A stretch of DNA of 64,000 bases from NCBI GenBank assembly GCA_043228905.1, contig JBHGNT010000003.1, positions 24,800,001-24,864,000 on the forward strand, given 5' to 3'. The DNA comes from Azolla caroliniana. Its lineage: Eukaryota; Polypodiophyta. Position numbers and translations under genes: made by a program. This document shows, piece by piece, positions 57,205 through 64,000 of this stretch. Under the pieces are notes generated by a model that worked only from the letters and a program-made list of their open reading frames with translations, did not search any database and had not been told where the DNA came from. The stretch's first letter is position 1. Each line of letters starts with the position of its first letter.

Positions 57205-60200
57205 ATATATATATATATATATTCAGATAATTCGTCAATGTTTACATGCCTGGTACAAATAGATCATCTTCAAATCAGCTCGCTTGATATTTATCTCTAG
57301 TTGAAACCTCCTATGTCTCAGTTCTTGTAAAGCACTATCAAAATATTGTATCAGAAGGCCCATTTTTTTCAGCAATTTTGACTTTTCAAATTTGAGTTTG
57401 ATCTGCATTGCATCATGTTCTTCTTGCTGGAATATGCACCAAGTTAGTTAAACTTTAGTGGATCATGCATGCAGATCTAACTTCATTGTCCATTACCTCC
57501 AAACTTGACAAGGGAAACGTTCTTATTGGGGTAGTAACATTTATTCTTGGCATCTTGTCAATGTCTTTTCGTCTGGAGTCATCGATGGATGGGTTAGTGC
57601 TTGAAAGTTTAACATTTTCTTCCTGTTTACCTGTTGTAGAGAAACCCCCAAATTCGGTAACCTTTTTATCCTGTAGGTGTAGAAAGAAAGAAAGATATAT
57701 TAACGTCTTTTAAGAGGCCAAAATGGCCTAGAAGACCAAACAAGAGATTACATCGTAAGTGCTTTCTCTTCTTTGAGAATAACAAAAAAATGTTTCTAAC
57801 TAAAAAAACAGTAAATAAGATAAAAGGTGACTAAAGAATCTTCTTCTCAGTACATGTAAGATTCTCAAGTCAGATATATTGTAATTTTTGTCTTCGAAAG
57901 AACTCTAGCAGAGGTCGATCCAAAATGGAGAGGTCTCCGAAAGTCAGGGAAGCACTGCTGATGGCTAAAGATAATGGCCTTTATCTATCGATGTCAAGGG
58001 TAGTGAGATCATAGTCCATGAGGCCAGGGCCTACAAGCACGAAAAATTGCTATTGCCCGATCTATTGTGACCCCTTGTTATGTCTTGGCAGGAAGCCCAT
58101 TTGTGTAGCCCAAAGCACCGTCTGTGATTGTTCTTTGTTGATGAGCTTGTGTGGCTGTTTTGTTGTTCTTCAACAACTTTTCCATGTGTCTCTTGACTTC
58201 TCGCAAGAAAAGAATCAAGCACCGTCTCTCAATGATAGATGTAGCAATGAACAAAAAAGCAAGAGAGGATAGAAGATAAAAAGGGAAATATTTTAGAGAG
58301 AACGAGATTGAAAGGAATGGGAGTTATTAAGGAGAGGGTCTTCCCAGTCGAGTGAAATCGATCGATATCACTCTCGCGCTAGCTGCTACAAAAAAACAGA
58401 CTGTTTCGTTGAACAATTCTTTCAGAAGGGATGACGATGCTACGCTCCGCATTGCGCAAGGCGGTGTGATTATAACTACGTTATGAAGAATAAAAGGGAA
58501 CCCTTAAGTTATTCGAGGAGTTGAGTGGGTCATATTCCATTACCTTGCATAGTGGGCCAAACCCTTGCTTAAAGAGGCAATTGTATCTCCCTTTTATTTC
58601 ATGGAAAACACTTTTAAGAGGCCAAAAATAACCTATAAGACGAATTAAGAGACTACATCCTAAAATGCTATCTCCTCTTTGTGAACAACAAACTAAAATA
58701 AATTCAAGTAAAAAAGTGAATAAAAATAAAAGTGACTAAAGAATCCCATTGTCTATACATGTAAGATTCTCAACTTAGATAGGCGTGTGTTGCATAAAGG
58801 TCTTCCGCAGCAGTCAGTGTATATTTACCTCCCTTGATCTCCAACTGATTTTAAAAGGTTCACAGCTGCCCTATCACACTATGTAGAGTATGGGATAGAT
58901 GTATATCCACATAAGAGGGCCTGATGATGAATTCATACATTGTCATGTAAAAAGAGTGCCTTATATTGGGCCATTTTCTACCAAGTTATATTGTGGGGCC
59001 GATCCATGTTCTTCCATTATCCAATTTTATCATATGCGTGCTCAGTTTTCTGCTTCTCTACCTTCTTTTACATTTCCTCTTTCAAGGCTCGTTTAATATC
59101 ATCTCTGATATGATTGACCACCTGCCTAATGAAATGGTGTAAGAGATCCCCCTTTCCTCTTTTCAGCATCTAATGGCACGTGAATTTTGGGTGACTCATG
59201 CGCCCTTCAGAACTACCTAGCAAGCCCCCATCCCGTCTTTTTTTTTCTACAGTATCCTCTTGGGGTTCTCCATTGATCTAGCCCATCTTCATGTGTGTTT
59301 AACGCCATATCTTCATTTGTTGTAGCAAAATCGTTAATATATAGAAGCAGAAATTATGGAATCTAAATGACCACGCAGAAAAGGGTCAGTGAAAGAGGAT
59401 AAAAGTAAGGCCACAACCAGATCAGAGTCAATTATGGAAGCTTCTGAGAAATACAAGTGTCATAGTACAGCCAAAGTAAATTGCTGCTTAGTTCTGGAAA
59501 TGATATATTTTCTTATTTTAACGATCCACAGAGACTGTAGATGCTGGATAGAGAGAAGTGTTTCACACCTAAGTAGAATTTCTTATTGTAATGAATCCTC
59601 ATAGTCCGTAGATGCGGGAAAGAAAGGAGTGTTTCACACCTAAGTAGATTTTCTTATTGTAATGAATCCACAGCCACACACTATCGGAAGTACAAAAATT
59701 TATAATGATGCTTACCTTTTGTGTTTCCTCTATCTTCTTAATCTTTTTGCAATGTTCTTCTATATCCTGTATAAGCCACATTGCATAGAAGCATACATTA
59801 ATCCATGCCACACCTAGTTGTCTCAATTCTCAATGCTGATAAACTTGAACATTCTCAAAAAAACCTTATCAGTAACAAGTTCTCGCTCCTCTGGTGACTC
59901 ATCCTTGAATGAGGGTGGAAAATATAGAATATCATCTTTAATCCTAGTACAAAAGAACGTATAGATTATTAATATGCTAATAATGGAACTTACACAATTT
60001 AGGATAACTTTATCTGTTTTATAGTTCACAAATATTCTTTAATGCTTTCTACAATAAAACATATAATTTCCTCTGCTTCAAAGCTGTAAATACACGAAGT
60101 ACACATAACTCAAACTTTCCCAATCCTTTAAGATTAGAGATTAATCAGCAGCATCACAGCACTGTACATGTAGAACTCTGATCAACTGTCGTAAATATCC

Positions 60201-62606
60201 AGCTCTGACGTTGTATCCAAAAGATTGTATGGGCATGAAACAAGATTGTGCGAAAAGATTTAATATATTACCCCGGATCTGAAGAAAACAAAGTGATGGC
60301 TATACTATATTGAAAAGGTATATATTCACACTCAAGTTGCCTGGAAGAAACCAGGGTCAGCTTGTATCACATTATGATCCCCAAGAGTGGGATGCGCATC
60401 CAAGATAGTCTATGACTGGGGAATGCGAGGACCATAGGTTTGAAGCTTACAGGCTCAAAACCTACTGGGAAGGTCTGCATTAAAAAGTGGCCTGCCCACT
60501 ATATATTATTACCATAAGGATATGTAACATAACATTGTTGTCCTTGTTTTCTTTTAATTTAAGGTTATGAACTTCCATACAGCAATACCGCAGCATCGCA
60601 GTTCTGCAAACCAATGGGGAATCGAGCCATTGGTTATGAATGTGGAACATGTGACTGATGGCAGTGGACAGCAAGGGAGGCCATATGGAATGACATTGGA
60701 TGAAGGTTTTATCACTACAGTAGAGTGTGAAACCTTATAAGATATGTGGGTGTCAGCCGAGGACGTAAAGACATGGAGACTTTGCAACATGTAGATGCAA
60801 CCTGAGTCCTATGGAAGATACCATTGCCAAGGATAGCTTCAGCCCATTCATGAAGACGATAGAATTTATAGATTGTAGATGCTTAGAACTCTTCCTCATG
60901 AACAACATAGTGCAGCTTCTCTAAATCCACCATACAAAACTCTTCCTCATGAATCGCAACCATGGAGCAGAAAAAAAGCCAACAAGTACAGAGAATATGC
61001 CAACTAAACACAGTTATGGGCCCAGATAAGAAGAGAATCCATCATGGGGAATGGTGGAGAGCGTGAGAGGCACATGAACCACACCCCCGAGAGCACAATC
61101 ACTACCATCACGTCAATAACAGCAAACATGGGAGATACTCTCTCGATATGGATGCTAGGAGACAAAGACAATTTCCAGACATCATACACGAGATGCCAAG
61201 ATTTATTTATGGTATGATTTATTTATGAATCAGGTTACAAGGTGCAAGCCTAGCTTAGTCTCCGTGGATATATTTTATCGTGTTTGTTTCTTGTGTGATT
61301 TAACACCATGTATTATTTAGCTGCTTTTTAGAATGCTTTCTTTCTAAAACCTAGCTAATAGATTTTGTTTATGAAGGAAAAATTACTTCAAGATTATATT
61401 GATCTGTTGTATCCTAGTATTTGTTTCACGTATTTGCCTACAAATTTTCCTCTTTATCTCTCTCAAGACCAGAAAATCTCTGTTAAATTTCATTTTCTCT
61501 TTGAAAATTCCTTCTTTAAGAAGAAGCATTTCTTTTCTTTTCTTCTTTGCATTAGTTTGCTGCTCTTTCGGTGGCACATGAGTAAGATCTGATTTAAGTT
61601 TGTAATCCCCCATGTTGTTTTCTGCATAACGTATTGCTGCAACGTCATGCTCATTTTCAAAATTCTGCATACAGATCAATACATTGCTCCTGTAAATTAA
61701 GAAATTTGAATGTACAGTGTTCAGAATTCTGATGTACTTGCAATAGCTCTGCGAAAAGATGATACCGTAGAATTTTCTAGCTTCACAAATTCATCATAAT
61801 CTGCGATCATTTTTTTTAACTTAACACGTCTCATATCTTGCAATGCTGCTGAATCATGAGCTTGACTGTGTTTCTCCTCAATCTCATCCCGATCAGTTGT
61901 AGCTAAATTCTAGAAAAAAGAAGAGCAAGGATCCATTATACATCTAATTTTCTCATTGCAATTGCAAATTTTGGGATCATTGATTTCATGAGAAACCTAA
62001 TTGAGAAACAAAGGCTCTGCCATCCTTACGATTCTCTGGTAGAAATTTTACAAACTTCAGTTTGAAATGGTCTATGCTTCTTATGGAATGCAACAATTCA
62101 ACAATTTTTTATCCAGAAGGATGTAAAAGACTTTTTTCCTTAATTGTAACAGCTCTAAATTTAGAAGCTCCAGTTTCAAAATGTAACATACATTTTATAA
62201 ATGGGGACAATCTGCTGCAAATCTTCTATAGTGTTGAGTTTTCCACAATGAAAAATTGCAAATTACGTTAAGATTTAAAATTAGAAATGTATTTAATAAA
62301 CATAAGTGGGATCCTAACGAGATCAACCTCATCTCCTGATGTTTCTGGAGCGTCTTTGAGAAGTGTCAAGACAGAGACCCTTGGAACTAGTGGCCGTTCT
62401 TTATGTGCATTGGCCTCAGCAATCGCCACCTTTTTGGAAACACAGGCACAAACTTAAATAAACACTTCCCAGACATATACCCTAATTTCAAAAAATTATC
62501 CATATCCAAAATATTATATTACCTGTAATTCTTCACCAATCTTCATAGTTCGGAAAGTGGCAACAGTTGTGCCAGTATGAAAAGAATGAAGGACTATATG
62601 CTCAAC
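51065..62606 (-). CDS. CFAP44: CFAP44-like cilia/flagella-associated protein, C-terminal 17 exons (5' end outside window)
   Basis: CFAP44 is an axonemal protein that acts with CFAP43 near the inner dynein arm tether/head region. Exons: 62523-62606, 62328-62429, 61766-61909, 61387-61664, 59865-59943, 59716-59766, 57250-57426, 55683-55772, 55466-55543, 55032-55214, 54585-54702, 54282-54433, 53939-54187, 52035-52182, 51704-51777, 51236-51322, 51065-51151. All phases join: 2181 nt, 726 residues to TGA. The first exon reads TGTTVATFRTMK, after which the protein is coiled-coil. Key stretches: HPAREALMKIYLKKIK before an acidic Asp/Glu/Ser run, CPAGCEQDLYQNVCKLRERR, EFQKEKQNGLNEIETVLTLY, GMLPEDFSGALVF and DVQMLKFGQ followed by NLDVVDTM. 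These match my recollection of CFAP44 rather than CFAP43. The WD-repeat half should lie beyond 64000. The exon at 57250 seems to use a GC donor. Several LINEs sit in introns; no coding lesion seen. Confidence 0.8.
52636..53859 (-). mobile_element. 5'-truncated LINE copy in a CFAP44-like intron
   Basis: Same order as 23777-25080: tail, GGCC hairpin, 3' UTR, Cys/His region (52835-53458) and preceding region (53459-53728). It has an in-frame stop at 53459-53461, where the 23.8-kb copy reads through, and an internal deletion of about 70 bp near 53765. It keeps the base lost near 24830 in the other copy. It is sense to the host gene and ends 80 bp from exon 53939. Confidence 0.9.
54742..54997 (-). 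mobile_element. Short LINE 3'-end copy in a CFAP44-like intron
   Basis: Tail, ATATATTAACGTC, GGCCAAAATGGCC and about 200 bp of 3' UTR, cut at CTCTAGCATAGGT. It lies between exon 55032 (35 bp away) and exon 54702 (40 bp away), so it fills almost the whole intron. Confidence 0.9.
56680..57110 (-). mobile_element. Decayed LINE copy in a CFAP44-like intron
   Basis: GAAGCGAGGGAAGCACTTGC, GGTGGGAGATTATG, TTCCATTACCTCGTGTAGTG and TGATGACACAATAGGCAAATTC follow the order of the better copies at 24 and 53 kb, with many indels. The 3' tail is not visible. Confidence 0.75.
57161..57222. repeat. (ATCT)n-(AT)n compound microsatellite
   Basis: About ten ATCT units pass into an uninterrupted AT run. It lies 28 bp downstream (minus sense) of exon 57250, inside the start of the following intron. 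Confidence 0.95.
57681..58226 (-). mobile_element. LINE copy, 3' part, in a CFAP44-like intron
   Basis: Tail GAAAGAAAGAAAGATATATT, hairpin GGCCAAAATGGCC, 3' UTR and the end of the Cys/His-region ORF up to CAAGAAAAGAATCAAGCACC. Similarity resumes at about 58530 after an unrelated insert. Confidence 0.85.
58227..58529. other. Roughly 300-bp insert of different composition inside a LINE copy
   Basis: It separates two parts of one LINE copy that are contiguous elsewhere (58226 and 58530, compare 24350-24380). It is richer in GC and purines, with blocks such as GAAATCGATCGATATCACTC and GATGACGATGCTACGCTCCG. No long ORF or transposon ends seen. An organellar origin is possible but not shown. Confidence 0.5.
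58530..59035 (-). mobile_element. LINE fragments continuing after the insert, with a second 3' end
   Basis: 58530-58612 continues the copy of 57681-58226 (TCATATTCCATTACCTTGC, AGAGGCAATTGTATCTCCC). At about 58613 another 3' end begins (TTTTAAGAGGCCAAAAATAACC). 58830-59035 again follows the internal LINE order (CTGCCCTATCACACTATG, GTGCCTTATATTGGGCC). At least two copies are nested here. Confidence 0.7.
59944..61386. other. CFAP44-like intron without recognised content
   Basis: 1.4 kb between exons 61387-61664 and 59865-59943. Minus-strand ORFs at 60480-60790 and 61004-61189 resemble no family known to me, and no LINE tail is visible. Confidence 0.5.
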
Positions 62607-62932
62607 CTACATTCAGAGACTTCCATAAGTAAAACCACATGCCAATGGAAAACAAGACAGTAAGCTTTACTAGAAATAACTGAAAAATGAGATAAGGGTA
62701 CACTCGTTCCAACAACATGCATGAGAGAACAAGGGAACCTTAATTGATGCATAAATCAATGTAAATATACTTAACACAAACATTACCATTGAATTTGAAT
62801 ACTAACATTATGTACATAGTCGATTGATATAGCTGACATATAAGGATGGAAAAAAAACAATGAAAATAAAGACATAGATTCTAAGCTCATAACTCTTCTA
62901 CATGTCTGCTATAATTTTCTAATAATGTATTT

Positions 62933-63010
62933 CACTTAAGATGTAATCTCTTGTCTGGTCTTATAGGCCCTTTTGGCATCTTAAAAGGCATTAATATATC
63001 TTTCTTTCCT
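62933..63010 (+). mobile_element. LINE 3' end, plus orientation
   Basis: GATGTAATCTCTTGTCTGG, TCTTATAGGCCCTTTTGGCATC, then GGCATTAATATATCTTTC and a TTTC-like tail. It is antisense to the CFAP44-like gene. Confidence 0.8.
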
Positions 63011-63059
63011 TCTTTTCCCAAAAACCTGTGGAGGTCTTCAAGATGCTGCACTATCAAAT

Positions 63060-63570
63060 CTCACACGAGTTCATCAACAAAGAAAAAACACAACTTTCTT
63101 TAGCCCCATCACTCCTACTCATTCTACAAGTTAATCAAGGACCCAAGACATTGCAAAGGCGTTACAATAAATCGGCCAATAGAAATTTTTTGTGCATGTA
63201 GGCGCTGGTCCATGGACCATTGTCTCACCACCCTTGTCCTAGACAGATGACGGTCATTATCTCCCACCATCGCAAGTGCTTCCCACGCTTTGGACACCTC
63301 TCATTCTGGATCAACCTATGCTAAAGATATTTTGAAGAAAAAGAATTTCAATATATCTAACTTGAGAATCTTACATGTATAGATGATGGGATTCTTTAGT
63401 CATGTCTTATCCAACATGTGAAAAGGATGCACAAGGATGTTATGCTCATCCTAGAAAACGATCATGGTTGAGAATACCATAAGTTCATTGTGGATTGTTG
63501 TTCCCAAAGAAAAGATAACATTTTAATATGTAATTTCTTGTTTGGTCTTATAGGTCATTTTGTTGCCCAG
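63060..63570 (+). mobile_element. Second plus-oriented LINE fragment (C-terminal ORF end and 3' UTR)
   Basis: From TTTAGCCCCATCACTCCTAC through CATTATCTCCCACCATCGCA and CCAATATATC-like 3' UTR blocks to TGTAATTTCTTGTTTGGTC and GTCATTTTG. It ends before the hairpin's second arm and has no tail. Frame breaks are present. Confidence 0.75.
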
Positions 63571-63589
63571 AGAACCACATCATAAGACA

Positions 63590-64000
63590 AGAGCAATAAG
63601 GTAACTTGTTGCATAAGTTTTGGAGCATCTAATCCTTGTCTTGCAACCGTATTCACCATTTCTTCCAATTTATCAATACATAAACCGACGAGTGTAGGTG
63701 ATAGTGGACATCCTTCTTTAACCCCCATGTTGCTTAAAAAGTATTCTGAGAATCCATTCTCAGTTTTTAGTTGGCATCTAACTTGCTAATATAAACTTGC
63801 AATAGCAACTCGATACTCTAATGGCATGCCAATTTCCACCATTTGATTCCAAAGTTCACTTTGTGGTACTATGTCAAAAGATTTTCTTAAAATCAACAAA
63901 ACAATAGTAGCGTGTTCTTCCCTGTAGCCAACTTTCTTGCATAATTACTCTTAATATAACCAAACGATCCACATTGGAGTGTTTTGGTCTAAAACCCGAT
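63590..64000 (-). mobile_element. Reverse transcriptase fragment of a second LINE lineage, running off the window
   Basis: The complement reads [20 protein letters not shown], the RT block around the GCPLSP motif, and then EEMVNTVARQGLDAP. Upstream (toward 64000) the order matches RT of other LINEs. The sequence differs markedly from the 25.4-26.1 kb RT ([12 protein letters not shown]), so it belongs to another lineage. Its start lies outside the window. Confidence 0.75.

Overview
The window is plant nuclear DNA: large, AT-rich, sparsely genic and full of retrotransposons and microsatellites. It looks like a fern or another land plant with swimming sperm (cycad or Ginkgo are alternatives). 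Three lines point there. The introns are spliceosomal and long. The receptor kinase and the MscS channel are typical land-plant families. A CFAP44-like gene for a flagellar axoneme protein lies at 51-62.6 kb; flowering plants and conifers, which lack motile sperm, are expected to lack it. Two decayed PPR fragments also have a fern-like flavour, but the lineage call is inference.

Layout. 1-4.8 kb: a decayed LINE reverse transcriptase, microsatellites and LINE 3' ends. 4.9-11.9 kb (minus): an apparently intact nine-exon MscS-like channel gene (MSL10-like, 829 aa). 12-19.4 kb: no firm gene; a PPR relic, a palindromic repeat and simple repeats. 19.5-50.3 kb (plus): one LRR-malectin receptor kinase gene in 23 inferred exons (about 995 aa). 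Its signal-peptide exon lies 14.5 kb upstream of the second exon. That first intron holds a truncated minus-strand Copia element, a LINE and a nearly complete plus-strand Copia element with 208-bp LTRs and a TTTCA target-site duplication. The two Copia copies form an inverted repeat. 51.1-62.6 kb (minus): the 3' 17 exons of the CFAP44-like gene, convergent with the kinase; its 5' part lies outside the window. 62.9-64 kb: more LINE pieces, including the RT of a second LINE lineage that runs off the end.

A single LINE family, recognised by a conserved 3' end (a GGCC hairpin, then a short conserved block and a TTTC-type repeat tail), has left well over a dozen copies. Most lie in introns of the three genes. 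Exons were built by hand from splice sites, reading phase and family resemblance. No search was run, so family names rest on recognition and exon edges on phase consistency.
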